Below are positions 1 to 11,002 of a stretch of 64,000 bases of DNA, piece after piece. The DNA lies in contig ML660211.1 of the NCBI GenBank assembly GCA_007570785.1, positions 2,030,947 through 2,094,946 on the forward strand, in the 5' to 3' direction. The DNA comes from Antilocapra americana. Its lineage: Eukaryota > Chordata > Mammalia > Artiodactyla > Antilocapridae. The number at the start of each line of letters is the position of its first letter. The first letter of the stretch is position 1. The notes below the pieces were generated by a model. The model saw only the letters and a program-made list of their open reading frames with translations, had not been told where the DNA came from and did no database searches. Both the position numbers and the translations under genes were made by a program.

Positions 1-345
1 CCTTACTTATAACTGGAAATGTACCTTTGACCACCTTCATCTAATTCTCTCCCCTTACCTCCCACCTCTGATGACCACAAATCTGATCACTTTTTCTATG
101 AATTTGTTTCGTTTCTTTCTGAAGTAAAATTGACCTATAAATAACTATGTTAGTTCCTGGTACACAACATAGTGATTTTATATTTCTACTCATTTCAACC
201 GATCACCACAATAAGCCTAGTTACCATCTGTCACAAAGATATTACATACTTATTTACTATATTCCCCACACTTACATTTCATACCAGTGACTCATTCATT
301 TCGCATTTGGAAGTTTTGGACCTTTTAATCTCCTTAGAGGGATGA
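1..345 (-). repeat. Old L1 LINE 3'-UTR fragment, antisense
   Basis: The segment reads like the reverse complement of an old mammalian L1 3' untranslated region: the order 'ttagttcctggtacacaac', 'gatcaccacaataagc', 'agttaccatctgtcac' and 'ctatattcccca' matches that layout. It is cut by the left window edge and is diverged, with no coding sequence left. The subfamily (L1MA/L1MB type) is inferred from memory of consensus order. Confidence 0.6.
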
Positions 346-737
346 TTCTGAGTGTAAGGATGGTGACTGATGCAAAGAATTGTAAATCTTTGCATTAGGT
401 GTCTTTTTAAGTGACAAAACCCTGACTTGAGCTTGTCAAGTAAATTAGAATTTATTGGTTTATGTAAGTAGGGAGTTCAAAAAGCAGGCTGGACCCCTCT
501 GACTGCAACCAGGGACTCAACTTATATCACTTTTTGGCTTTGCTTTTTTCAATGTTGGCTTCATTCTGTTCATAAGGTCTTGGTACACAAAGTAAAGCTG
601 CCTACAGGAAGCTTAGAAATGCTCCGAGGCTATGTACTTTTTCTCCCTCAGGATGTAAATACGAATTCCAAGGAAGAATCTTGTTAACCTTATCTGGGCC
701 ATAAATTCTCTCTGGCCCAAGGAGATAGAGTACTCTT

Positions 738-1306
738 TATTCAAGTATAATTGACTAACTATGCTGTGTTAGTTTCTGGTGTAGAGCAACTAAGTTATAT
801 ATACATATATTCTTTGTCATAATCTTTTCCATTATGGTTTATCACAGGATATTGAGTATTATTCCCTGTGCTGTACAGTAGGACCTTGTTGTTTAACCAT
901 CCTATATATAACAGTTTACATCTGCTAATTCTAAACTCCCAATCCATCCCTCTTCTACCCATCATTCCACTTGGCAACCACAAGTCTGTTCTCTGTCTCT
1001 GAGTCTGTTTCATAGATAAATTCATTTGTGTCATATTTTAGATTCCAAATATGATATCATATAGTATCTGTCTTTCCCTAACTTCACTTAGTATGATAAT
1101 CTCTAGTTCCATCTGTATTCCTGCAAGTGGAATTATTTTGTTCTTTTTGTATGACTGAGTACTATTCCATAGTAATATATATGTACCACATCTTCTTTAT
1201 CCGTTCATCTGTCGATGGAGATTTGGTGATTTCCATGTATTCTTGGCTACTGTGAGCAGTGCTAACATAGGGGTGCATTATCTTTTTGAATTATAGTTTT
1301 GTCTGG
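738..1306 (-). repeat. 5'-truncated L1 LINE insertion with 17-bp target duplication
   Basis: Antisense L1 3' end: 'gttagtttctggtgtag', 'attccctgtgctgtacag', 'cacttggcaaccacaag' and 'gactgagtactattcca' follow the usual antisense order of 3' UTR then end of ORF2. It is bounded by a perfect 17-bp direct repeat, GGAGATAGAGTACTCTT, at 721-737 and 1307-1323, which is a target-site duplication. Unusually, almost no poly(T) run separates the left duplication from the L1 body, so the tail was very short or has eroded. Confidence 0.75.
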
Positions 1307-2109
1307 GGAGATAGAGTACTCTTATTACCCAGTCTAGGTCACTGCTCAGGTCTGGGGACAAGGCAGCATCATACTGACAGCTCATTGGGACCGGACCACA
1401 AGCTATAGGAAGGGGAAGAATTCCCAAAGGAAAGGATGCTGGACAGACAAAAGTATAAGTGTACTCGAAACTTTTCTTGAGATTTGACATTTAAAAAAAA
1501 GGAAGTCTTCACATTTAACACTGCACCTGAAGTTTTGAAACTGAAATTAAACATGAGTTATGGACAGAGTTTTCCAGATTATCTAGAAATGCTATGTCTT
1601 AAAATTAGGACAGATGAAATAATCAGAACTGAATAAAAGTTGAGTCAGGTGGGGTGCTTTTTTCCATCTAACTCATGTTTTTCCTATAAACTCATTACTC
1701 AAAGAGCTATGCATTAGTAAACAGAAATTATAAAATATAAAATGGCCAATCCTTTGGAGGAAGATTTAAATAATTGTGAATTAGTTCCCTCTTAATGGCA
1801 GAATCAATGATTCTCTTCCCACCCTTGACTACATCTAATGTAACCTGTTAGATATTGGACATGAAGAGATTATTAAACCTTAATGAGGTTAGTCATTAGA
1901 TTGGGTTCCCTGGAACAGACTCTGAAGGCTGATTACAGGCAGAAGGTTTGTAGGAGAGGGAGGCAGGAAGGCAGGATTAAGCAGAGGGAGAAGCTGACCT
2001 CCTATGTGGCTGCCACTGAAATCTCAGCCTGTTCTACCGGAATTCTGAGGGGCCTTCAAATGTCTCCCAGATGGAGACAAGCGGGCCAGGCCTCTGCACA
2101 CCTACAATG

Positions 2110-2345
2110 GCCAGGCATCGGACGCGGGCTGATGGGGTGGAGAGGCTGGACATAAACTTGGTCAAAGCAGCTCCCTCAGCTACCCGCGATTCCCGGAATG
2201 GCCGCCGTGAAGCATGCGCAGATCATGCTGCCGGGAGGCGCGCGAGCCAGCGGTCTGGTCTCGCGGGAACCAGCGGTCTGGTCTCGCGGGAGCCGGCACC
2301 AGCGGACGCCGCACAGCCTCCGTGGCTGAAGGACGTTGGATACCG
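2110..2345. promoter_or_regulatory. CpG-rich cluster, candidate promoter
   Basis: About two dozen CpG dinucleotides fall in roughly 230 bp, in a window where CpG is otherwise scarce. Visible short motifs include TTCCCGGAA near 2190 (a STAT/ETS-like palindrome) and GCATGCGCA near 2213 (one arm of an NRF1-type site). A 23-bp unit is tandemly duplicated at 2247-2291, each copy containing TCTGGTCTCGCGGGA. Retained CpGs imply germline hypomethylation, which is typical of promoters. Direction is inferred as + because a plausible first exon with a splice donor follows downstream. It could instead be a decayed promoter or part of an unrecognised LTR. Confidence 0.5.
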
Positions 2346-2611
2346 CCCCACGAGGGTCAGATATACTTTCATTTTGGACTCCAGGCAGAAAGTCTCTTTG
2401 GCCTGAGACCCTTTGAAACGTTCCTCATAGTCAACAACAAACGAGAACAAAGCCGTCAGGCGGAAGAAGGCTCCAGGTGCCTGGAGAAGGCAGTTACTTA
2501 AGAGAAGAAACCAGATCATTTCAGTGAGAGGAACACCGGGCGTTACACGGTTACTTTCAGGGTTAAGAAGCAAAGACCCACCTGTGTGGGGCCTGGAAGA
2601 AAGATTAAAAT

Positions 2612-2725
2612 ATGGTAGACAAAATCTTGACAGAACAGCTGGACGCAAACAAGAGATCTCGGAGACCAGAGTGGGTTCCCGCGTCCAGACTGCTTCATGG
2701 CTTTCGCTTGTACCTTGGTGAGTGA
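2612..2725 (+). CDS. Candidate first coding exon of an unrecognised gene (ends at splice donor 2717/2718)
   Basis: I do not recognise this protein. The first ATG downstream of the CpG cluster (none occurs between 2300 and 2611) is at 2612 and has a strong context, A at -3 and G at +4. The frame stays open for 35 codons plus one base, up to TTG|GTGAGTG at 2717/2718, a near-consensus donor. Unspliced, it meets TGA at 2723-2725. The peptide starts MVDKILTEQLDANKR and ends near PEWVPASRLLHGFRLYL, and is basic with no obvious low complexity. The spacing of CpG promoter, about 300 nt of leader, start codon and donor suits a mammalian exon 1 with a phase-1 junction. No second exon could be identified by eye, so this may be a non-coding RNA exon or chance. 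Confidence 0.3.
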   Translation: MVDKILTEQLDANKRSRRPEWVPASRLLHGFRLYLGE

Positions 2726-2793
2726 CAGCTGGGACAAGGTTACAGTGTAATCTTTCAGCACAACTGCGTCTCCTTAAGTCTTCCTAAGCTCTT

Positions 2794-2872
2794 GTTGGGC
2801 TGGCCCAAAAATTCTTAGGGGTTTATCTTGACATCTTATGGGAAAACCCCACACTTTTCCTCAACCCAGTAT
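2794..2872. mobile_element. Degenerate mariner-type mini-element (MITE)
   Basis: GTTGGGCTGGCCCAAAAATT at the left and TTTTCCTCAACCCAGTATA at the right are imperfect inverted ends of the same kind as the well-preserved element at 43004-43081. The interior, with 'gacatcttatgggaaaacc', also matches that element's middle. It is non-autonomous, about 79 bp long, and more decayed than the other copy. Confidence 0.6.
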
Positions 2873-2879
2873 AATAGGG

Positions 2880-5800
2880 TCAGAAAGGAGGGTGTTTTAT
2901 GCCCTGTCTCAAGCTTCTGTCTAGCAGCCGTTCCTCAAATCCTGTTCCCCTTCCATCTTCAGCTCCACTTACATGCAAATATGAACAAAGAATAAGTGAT
3001 CACACTCCAACACCAGTGGAAAATAAATGAATATAGTGGAAGGAACAAATGAGAAACACACATTTTAGTAAGTCTCCTTGTATAGAGCACAGGCCCAGTG
3101 CAGTCTTCAGGAGGGCGCAGTTGCAGCACTGTGTTAGCCTCCCACCCTCTTAGCAGGCAGCTGGTTACCAGCAGACCACTAATGCTACTCAGCTATTGGG
3201 AAGCACTGCAGTGGGCCCTCCCCCAAGGGAGCAACGCTCAGTGAGTGACCGAGTGGTGCTGCTTGGCCATTTGTTGATGCTGCGGTGGACCCATCCCGTA
3301 AGTGAGCAATCGTCAGTAAGTGAGCCACCATCAGTAAGTGGCCGTTAGAGGTCCCAGTCGGCCAAGGTCAGGGGAGCGATGGTTCAGGCAGAGAGTGAGG
3401 TAAGAGGTGAGGCCCAGCCTTCTCCCCAGGGCCCTCCAACTCATCCAGGCTCCATCCAGCAGGTGATCAGGGGGGCCCAGCGCACAGCTGGGGGGCTGTG
3501 TCCTGCAGGGACACAGAGCCCTCAGTGGCCACCCACTGGCCCGGCCCAGGCCTTGAGGTGTTGCTGACCCTTGCTCCCTTCCCCACCTCTGTGACCTAAC
3601 AGTCTGCCTGGGACGCTGTCTGCAGGACATGCCCCTGCCACAGGATGGCCTGAGGAGCCTGAGAGCAAGTTGCGTCCTGGCTGCCTGGCTGCCCCAGTGA
3701 TGACGGCTGAATAGGGTCTGGGGAGCTAGCCCTGAGGGAGCCACTCGCTGAGCTCTGCCTCCTCTCAGCCAGGACCACAACCTCAGAGGGGGAGTCATGC
3801 CTCCTCACCTGGCCTTGTCTTGTCAGAAAAGAGAATGATAGAGATTTCCAGGAACACGTTCCCTGACCAGACCTGACCTCCCGAACAAAGACTGACACCA
3901 AGACATTTACAACCTTCCTCCCGCCTTCCTCCCCTTTCTTAGCAAAGGGCTTAGCTGAGAGCTTTTCAGGAGTTTGGGGGTTTTAAGGCCTGTGCCATTC
4001 CTCTCCTTGCTGGAGACCTTTCTCTGCTCCAAACTCCAATGTGTTGGTATTGTTTGACCTTATTGTGAGTTGGGCATATATACTTGCCTTTCAGTAAGAC
4101 AAGAAACGAGAGAAACACAAATACGTTTTAATAAATATCCTTATAGGAGGAGTTAAGGATGCCATAGTTGAGGAAACTCATAGTACAAAAGAGTGCTTTT
4201 GGAAATTAAAAGTGTTCATTCAATTTTAGAAAGTGTTATAAAAAAATGGAAAATAAAGTTGAGGAATCTCCCAGAGAGTAGAACAAAGTGGCTAATCTCT
4301 AGGGTAGAGATTTTATACAGAGTAACAAGGATTTAAAATCACTGATGTATACAGGGGCAGAAAGAGCTGCCTAGAGAGACCCAAGATTGGTGGGCAGTTT
4401 GGAGGTTCTATAAAATGTAGAGAAGCTGGAAATACTAGAGAAAGCTTGTGGTTACACAGCTGTGTGAATTTGCACAAATAATCTAAGCTGTAATTTCTCA
4501 TCAGCAAAGTGAAGACAATAGATCATTAAAATAGCTAAATTATGTCAAACAAGAAGCAGTGGCACCTGCCTTCCAGTAAATGTTCTCCAAATATTAACAA
4601 TTAATATGACCTGAGTCCATTTCTCTTTGGAAAACCAAGCTCTTGGAATGAAAAATCCTAAAAAACATAGAATTCTTTGTCAAAAAGCCCACATTTTGTG
4701 ATGAGCCTGTACTTAGCCTTCAGGCTGCTGCTTATGCTATGAGTTAGAAGCTTATTTAACTTTGCTCTCTGTACTGTTTCTCCCTCTTCTTCTATGGCGC
4801 TGAGGAACTCTGTGGATAAAATGAAAGGAAGACCTCAGTTTCTAACACTCAGGCTAATTCTATCCCACAAACGTGTGAAATTCCAACTATTACAAGATGA
4901 TTTTAGGATTACTTGTTCTCGAAGTTTAAAATAGTCATAACCCAGACTCAGGTTCAAACCAACAGCAGCCTCTGTGGTCACACTTCTTGCGAGGAAGCCA
5001 GGCCTGATGGGGTGAAATTCTCTTCACTCAGGTGATGTTTCGCCAGGAGCCTCACTTGTAATGCCGGCGACAGGGGTACAGAAGCTGTTCCAGATGGGGT
5101 GAGTTTCTTCCTTTTTGCTGTCTTCCTCAGGGATATTCACTTTCCCTGCCCCTGATTGGCCTGGTATGATTTTATGATTAGGACAGGGTTTTGTGTTGTT
5201 ATGCACTGTGGGTAAGCTCACCATAAGCCTGAGTCAAACTAACAACCTTATGTTCTATGTAGATTTTGAAATGGGTCTCTGTGAGACCTTTGGTTTCAAG
5301 TACTAGAAGTGTTAGCTGGTTGGGAAGATGGATGTATGGGGGATATGGCTGTAGTTAACAGCTTTTCTCAAGTCAACTTTATCAAAAAGAAATACTTGCT
5401 CATATACCTGGGAAATCTGGGAGACAGCTGACTTTGGGTACAGTTGAATATAAGGGCTTACATGACTAGAGGTTTCTCTTGGCTTCTTATCTCTGTTTCT
5501 GTTCTTGCTAGTATTTTGGCCTCTTTCTGTTGTAGTGTAGAGATTTTCTCCACATGACTTTGGAAGATGGCTAGTAATCAGCCTTAAATTTAAAATCTCC
5601 CATGATTGTGACTCCAAAGGTGAAGAAGAAACTCACCTTATTTGAAATGGCACAACAGTCATGTGGAGAACTGACCAGTCAGGGTCTTGGACTTGTCTCT
5701 GAACGAATCATGGTTACCAGAGGTGTTGAGGCTCCAACTGGCCTGACATGGTCCTTTGCTCACCCTGTAACAGAGCCCTGTAATGGTGGTGGTGGGAGAT

Positions 5801-5920
5801 ATTTCTCAAGGAAGATGGGGTGTGCTGTTGTCACAAGCTTAGCCTCATTTTTCACATGGTGAGGAAGAAAAGAGGAGGGAGATCTACCTTGGTTTTTGTT
5901 GCGTCCTTGACTTGATAACC
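2880..5920. other. Unique or unclassifiable old DNA, no gene recognised
   Basis: No recognisable recent repeat or conserved coding sequence was found. 3100-3900 is GC-richer and carries several short spurious reading frames without protein-like composition. 3240-3340 contains loosely repeated 'agtaagtgagc' motifs. 4450-4580 faintly resembles a MIR. The rest appears to be unconstrained intergenic or intronic sequence. Confidence 0.4.
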
Positions 5921-5925
5921 ATATT

Positions 5926-6390
5926 TGTTAGAGTCCAAGCTCGTACTCCTCACCCCACGAAAGGCCAGTCAATTGAAAAAATAAGTTGTTGAGTCAAGGA
6001 ATAATGACTTTATTCAGAAAACCAGCAGACCAGGAAGATGGTGGACTAGTGTCCCAGTGAACCATCTTGCTGGGTTTGATGCTAGTTTCTTTTATAGAGC
6101 AGAAGTGGGTGGGAAGGTAAAATAAAAAACGATGTTAAGTTACTGTAAATAGTTCCTGGTTCCAGCCAGACTCTGGAGTGGATGTTTATTTTTTCTTTCC
6201 TGCAGCCATTCACAGGTAGGCCTGGTCAGGATGTTTCCTATGAACTAAACAAAGGTATTTTAGCTTAACTCAGCCCTGGAGGCAGGATCTCAGGAAATGG
6301 ACCGTTATGTATACTCTAAGCTATAGGCAACATCCCTTTCCTGATTAATTTGTAGCAAAAGCAATAGAATACAAAGGTTAAGGAAAAACA
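5926..6390 (-). repeat. Solitary ERV LTR, antisense
   Basis: On the minus strand the segment has the signals of a retroviral LTR: TATAAAAG (complement of about 6091-6098) and, roughly 85 nt downstream, AATAAAGTC (complement of about 6006-6014) as a polyadenylation signal, followed by a U5-like stretch ending CA (TG on the + strand near 5926). No gag, pol or env sequence lies beside it, so it is a solo LTR. The right boundary (U3 start) is uncertain and no clear target duplication was found. The family is a ruminant ERV by resemblance only. Confidence 0.5.
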
Positions 6391-6599
6391 GAGCCAGTAT
6401 GAAGTCAGTTTTCGTCTTCTCTGTTATATATTCAATCTTAGCTCCCCAAAACTGTGATGAATATTCTTTCAACATGTATTGGTTTTTAAGTTAGCCCTTG
6501 GCAAATGTATTTGACAATTTTCAATCATTCATATACACATACAATATTAAGAGAGTTCATTATGAGGAATGCTTTTGACTGAGTTCCTTTCTCTCTTTT

Positions 6600-6940
6600 G
6601 GCAACCTTTATCAAGTACCCATTACAGGCTATATATAGAAAAAAAGAGGCAAAGCCTTTGCTGTCCTCAAGTTTATAAGGTAATGAAAGAGAAAGACAAT
6701 TAGATCTACACACACTGGCAAGCATAATTTGAAATTGTTTTATATGTTATTGGATTTTATAACAAAAGTAGACATCTGGGTTATATTGGCATATCAGAGA
6801 AACTTCCTCACAAGAAGCTGTATTTAGGTAGAGTCTTAAATGATGAATAGAAATTAACCAGTTAAGAATATAGGGATGACTTTCGGGAGAGAAGAAATAG
6901 CATGTGTGAAGGGTTCAAACTGGGGAAAAAAAACCACTGA
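6600..6940 (+). repeat. Old interspersed repeat of uncertain family (copy 1)
   Basis: The wording 'cttaaatgatgaatagaaattaaccag' followed by an 'agaaatagcatgtgtgaagg' type ending follows the same order as 62850-63150 in this window. Both look like members of one old mammalian family whose name I cannot fix. Confidence 0.35.
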
Positions 6941-7139
6941 AGCAAATTTGTTTTATCAGAGTGGAGTGAGAGGCATAAAATGTGAGACAAAAGATGAAGT
7001 CAGAGATCCTACCTGACCTTACAGGCTGGGCTGAGACGTTAAAATGTTTACTTTGCATGCAGTAAACAAATCAAAGCAGTGATACACTTTATGTCAACAA
7101 AAATCATTGTGATTCATTCATTCATCTGTTTATTTAGAC

Positions 7140-7395
7140 TATAGATTATGGAACCACAACTGCTTGGGCTTGAAGTCTAATTCTGCCACTTACTGCTTGT
7201 GTGACCCAGGACAGGTTTCCTCAACTCTTTGTACCTCAGTTTCCTCATCTGTAATATGGGCATAGCAGTAGTAACTACCTCATAGATGTATTGTGTGAAT
7301 TCAATGAGTTAGATATATATAAAGGTGAGAAAAGTACTTGGAGCATGTTGTTGTTTTAAGTGCTTGCTATTATAATTACTATTGTTATTAAATAT
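7140..7395 (+). repeat. MIR SINE
   Basis: Classic MIR core and tail: 'tctgccacttactgcttgtgtgaccc', 'cctcagtttcctcatctgta', 'tacctcatag' and 'aagtgcttgctattat'. It is nearly full length and diverged as expected for an ancient mammalian SINE. Confidence 0.85.
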
Positions 7396-7424
7396 GTATG
7401 TATAAGTGGCTCCTAGAGTGCCAA

Positions 7425-7537
7425 ATGACAACCCACTTCAGTATTCCCTCCCAGGAAGTTCCATAAACAGAAGAGCCTGGTGGGTTATAGTCCATGGGGC
7501 ACAAAGAGTCAGACACGACTGAGTGACTGAGCATTGA
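7425..7537 (+). repeat. Bov-tA-type SINE fragment
   Basis: 'cccacttcagtattc', 'agaagagcctggtgggttat', 'agtccatggggcacaaagag' and 'cagacacgactgagtgac' are the 3' part of a ruminant Bov-tA/Bov-A SINE. The tRNA-like 5' head is absent. Confidence 0.8.
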
Positions 7538-7689
7538 GGAGGTGTGAAATGGACTTTGCAAAGAATAAAAGTGTTTTCTCACTAGAGCATTTATAGTAAG
7601 GTTGTCAGTGTTAGCTGTCATTTTGAGCTGAATGATCATGATTTATAGGGCTACCTGCCTGCTTACATGTTTCACAATTACCTAGGCTA

Positions 7690-7840
7690 TTGTCAATGAA
7701 TTTCAGAATTAGATAGATTTTTGTCTCTGATTTTGCCTCTTACTAACCAAGTGCCTCCATTCAATAAATCTCAGTTTCCTTATCTGTAAAATGAGACATC
7801 AAAAGCACCCACTTCATAGTGTCATTATAAAGAATAAACA
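7690..7840 (+). repeat. Degenerate MIR SINE
   Basis: 'attttgcctcttactaacca', then 'ctcagtttccttatctgtaa' and 'aaatgaga', with 'cacttcatagtgtcattat': the MIR order, strongly diverged. Confidence 0.6.
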
Positions 7841-8277
7841 AAATTACATATGTCTGTATTTATATATGTATATGTCTGTATACACATGTGTGTGAAGTTT
7901 TTAGCTACCTGTTACATACTTTATAAATGATACTTATTATTAATCCTCAATTAAGAAATGGTCATAGTAGTATATTTTTTAATGCAATCCTCTGTGCTCA
8001 ATTTATATATCTTTCTGATACATACTCTGAATTATTGAGAAATTTGATTCATTTTTAACTGCTTAAAATGTACCCTGAAGAGGAAGAATGCAAACAACTC
8101 TTATTGTAGATATTTTTAGGTAGGAGAGTAGAAAAAGCTGAATAGAATTAAAGACAGATTTATATATTTTACTAAAAATGCTTATAAAAATTTAAACTAT
8201 TGATGGTAAAATATCTTTATAAATTATTTGTATGTTAGAAATAATTATGATGAAGAAGAAAATAAAATAGTGACATA

Positions 8278-8392
8278 GGGAATTCCCTAGCAGTCCAGTG
8301 GTTAGGACTCTAGCTTTCACTGCCAGGGGCCCAGGTTAAATCCCTGGTTGGGGAACCTAAGATCTCAAAGCCTTGAGGCCAAAATAATAAGT
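8278..8392 (+). repeat. CHR-type tRNA-derived SINE with 18-bp target duplication
   Basis: Starts 'gggaattccctagcagtcca', with the promoter B-box-like 'ggttaaatccctggttgggg', and ends in an A-rich tail. A perfect 18-bp direct repeat, AAATAAAATAGTGACATA, flanks it at 8260-8277 and 8393-8410, showing L1-mediated insertion. Confidence 0.9.
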
Positions 8393-9399
8393 AAATAAAA
8401 TAGTGACATATACTCAAAATATTTTCTTATCTGGTGAAAATGTAACATTTTTTAAAACTTGTATGGGTGGCTTTAAATTTTATCCTCCTCTTGTTATTTA
8501 TAAGGAAACACACATTGATGGATTTTACAAAACCCAAATGTTTGTTCTTTAAAAGGGAAAGTCTGATTTGAATATCTTTATCTGTCATTTTCAAACCTGT
8601 CTTTCAATCTGCCCTTCTAATTTCTATTCTTCTTGTCTTTTAACTAAATGTACTATACATTTGCTAGAGGCAGATGGATTTAATTTTTGTTATGATCTAA
8701 CACAAGTGGAAAATGAAATATGAAAAGGATATTTCCATTTATACAGCAATAAGTTGACATTAAACCTAGCTTTATGATGTTTAACTTTGAGATATCCTGC
8801 CAAAACACAATTGATTGTTAGGATTGAAATTAAAACCACTAATGGGATGCCTCAGTCTATAAATCAGGGTTGAGGATTATGGAGCTAAGGTCATTTTCTT
8901 TATTGCCCTTTGTTGGAAGGAAAAGTAGGTAAACAAACTTAAATGAGTCTGTGGGCCTGGGTGCCCTGCAGGAATACACATAGAAGACAGGGTAAGGACT
9001 CTGGGGTTTGCAAGCCTTAAAGTGGGTAGCTAGAATATAACCACTCAGGAGACAGACTAGGAACAAGTGCCTGCAAGTGAACTAACTATAGGACAGAGAC
9101 AAGAAAAACCCTGAGGAGAAGATTATACAGAGGATAAGGGAATTATAAGGTGAAACTCCCAGCAGATACATGCAATTTCTCTGCATTCCACAAGCCAGAA
9201 CATAATCTTAATTCCTTCCTTGTCAACATGTTCTACTGAGGATTTTTTCCCAGTATTAAAAACTGGAAGAATAAAGTTTCACTTGGTAAAAAATTTCCTT
9301 ATAGCCAGTTCTACTAACGCACATACCTCTGTTGCATTTCAGGCTTCAATGATTCTCCTAAATATAGAAACTTGTCAACTAGATATTTGGCATGAAACG

Positions 9400-9850
9400 T
9401 TTAAAAGGAAAAATTCATTTGAATCAGTTCTACTCAGATGGACGAAACTGGAGCCCATTATCCAGAGTGAAGTAAGCCAGAAGCAAAAACAACAATACAG
9501 TATATTAACGCATATATATGGAATTTAGGAAGACGGTAACGAGAACCCAGCATGCGAGACAGCAAAAGGAACACAGATGTATAGAATAGACTCAGGGCCT
9601 CTGTGGATGAGGGAAAGGGTGGGATGATATGGGAGAATGGCATTGAAACATGTTAATTATCATATGTCTAAGCAATAGCCGGCCCAGGATTGATGCTTGG
9701 GACTGGTGCAACGAGATTTCCCGGGGGGAGGGAGGAGGGAGGGGGGTTATGGAGGGGGAGCATATGTGAACCCATGGTGATATCATGTCATTGTTTGGCA
9801 AAACTAATAAAAAAAATGTTTAATTAATAAAAAAAATAAAAAAAATAAAA
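9400..9850 (+). mobile_element. Ruminant L1 (L1_BT-like) 3' end
   Basis: Sense-strand L1 3' end: the last codons of ORF2 ('agatggacgaaactggagcc', 'gaagtaagccagaagcaaaa'), then the ruminant L1 3' UTR with a G-rich 'gggaggaggga' stretch near 9730, and a terminal A-rich tail with AATAAAAAA repeats to 9850. Only about 450 bp remain (strong 5' truncation). The C-terminal ORF2 piece is too short to be active. Low divergence from the copies at 49.9 and 50.7 kb suggests a fairly recent insertion. Confidence 0.85.
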
Positions 9851-10212
9851 GAAGGATATACTGTGTCTCTCTTAAATGAAAGATTGATTCCAATCTTGCA
9901 GAGAACAAATGCTTTGTTCTTAAATTCAGTTCCTTTTTCACCTCCACACTTTCTTCTAGACCATTGGAATTTCCTTTCTCTGATTTCTCTCTTGTTTTTC
10001 CTGTGTTTTTGCTCACTTATTCCCTCCACCCCCACACCTCTTTGGTCTATTTTCACTGTTTAGTGCAACTAGACCAGAGTCTAGTGGTTCCCTGAACTTA
10101 AGCTTTCTTTCATGATCGAGAAACTAAGGAAAGCTTAGGGGCCTCCAACAGAAGATTATTTTTTGTTTTGCTAATGATAGATATCAGAAACAAGTTTAAA
10201 AATTGAATAAGT

Positions 10213-10312
10213 TTGTTGTTGTTTAGTCACTAAGTCATGTCTGACTCTTTGTGACCCTATGGACTGCAGCATGCCATACTTCCCTGTCCATCACTATCTC
10301 CAGGAGTTTACT
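10213..10312 (-). repeat. BovB 3' end / Bov-A fragment, antisense
   Basis: 'gttgttgtttagtcactaag', 'catgtctgactctttgtgac', 'cctatggactgcagcatgcc' and 'ccctgtccatcac' are the shared BovB/Bov-A 3' end in reverse orientation. Confidence 0.8.
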
Positions 10313-10429
10313 TTGAATAGATTTAGGTTTATACAAAATTTATTACGTTATACTTATTTCTCTTATTGCTTCTTAGACCATGAAAAATTTGTTACCTGCT
10401 GATCCCAATCAGGAGACTTGCTTGCAGAT

Positions 10430-10525
10430 AGGGCATCCTGGGTAGCTTAGATGGTGAAGAGTCTGCCTGCAATGCAGGAGACCCAGGGTTGATCATACTG
10501 CTCCAATCTGAAAGAGTTAGTCTAT
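10430..10525 (+). repeat. Bov-tA SINE 5' fragment
   Basis: 'catcctgggtagcttagatg', 'gaagagtctgcctgcaatgc' and 'aggagacccagggttgatc' are the tRNA-like head of Bov-tA. The copy is truncated after about 90 bp and degraded. Confidence 0.7.
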
Positions 10526-10579
10526 GTCCTATGATTGCAAAAAAGAATTAACATTAAAAAATTCTTAATATTGTGTTTA

Positions 10580-10800
10580 CTTTTTTGTTAAAGGCAAGAG
10601 TCATCTTCAGTAACTCTTCATCATGTTTAGGATGAAGGCTCCCCTTTTAAGATAACTTGTATTTTTGTCATCTGGTTCCCATCTATGACTACAGCCTCTT
10701 CTTCCAACCACTTAATACCCCTCCCCATGTGGATCTCCATACACACCATCCAAGATCCAGTCCTACTGGATCATCAGGCTCCTTTGTTGATGTTCAGCAG
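10580..10800 (+). repeat. Probable L2 LINE fragment
   Basis: 'gatgaaggctccccttttaa' and 'tctggttcccatctatgact' with 'acagcctcttcttccaacca' resemble the coding-derived 3' part of L2 (aaggccc/ctggccc layout). It is old and diverged. Confidence 0.4.
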
Positions 10801-10918
10801 TCTCTCTGAGAGACTTTGATTTATTAATAAAAGGCCGAATTCAAGGACCAGATCCTAGGGGGAACCTTTCTAGGTACCTCCAGGTAGAGCTACTGGCTTT
10901 TTCCTCTGTGCTCTCATG

Positions 10919-10949
10919 AATATATACTATATATATATATACTATACTA

Positions 10950-11000
<51 letters not shown>
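10919..11000. repeat. (TA)n microsatellite
   Basis: A long TA dinucleotide run, interrupted near the start by 'actatactatactata'. It is likely polymorphic in length and prone to assembly error. Confidence 0.95.

Positions 11001-11002
<2 letters not shown>

Noticed and set aside
2223..2648. 141-codon minus-strand frame across the CpG cluster
   Set aside because: No protein-like composition, and the opposite strand offers a better supported exon with start context and donor; treated as a shadow of the CpG-rich sequence.
3331..3798. 155-codon open frame on the minus strand
   Set aside because: Overlaps other open frames on both strands in a GC-rich patch, is rich in Arg, Leu, Ser and Pro as random GC-rich translation is, and has no recognisable domain or splice context.
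10919..11000. CRISPR-like or other ordered array
   Set aside because: It is a plain dinucleotide microsatellite. No spaced direct-repeat array exists anywhere in the window, and the genome is mammalian.
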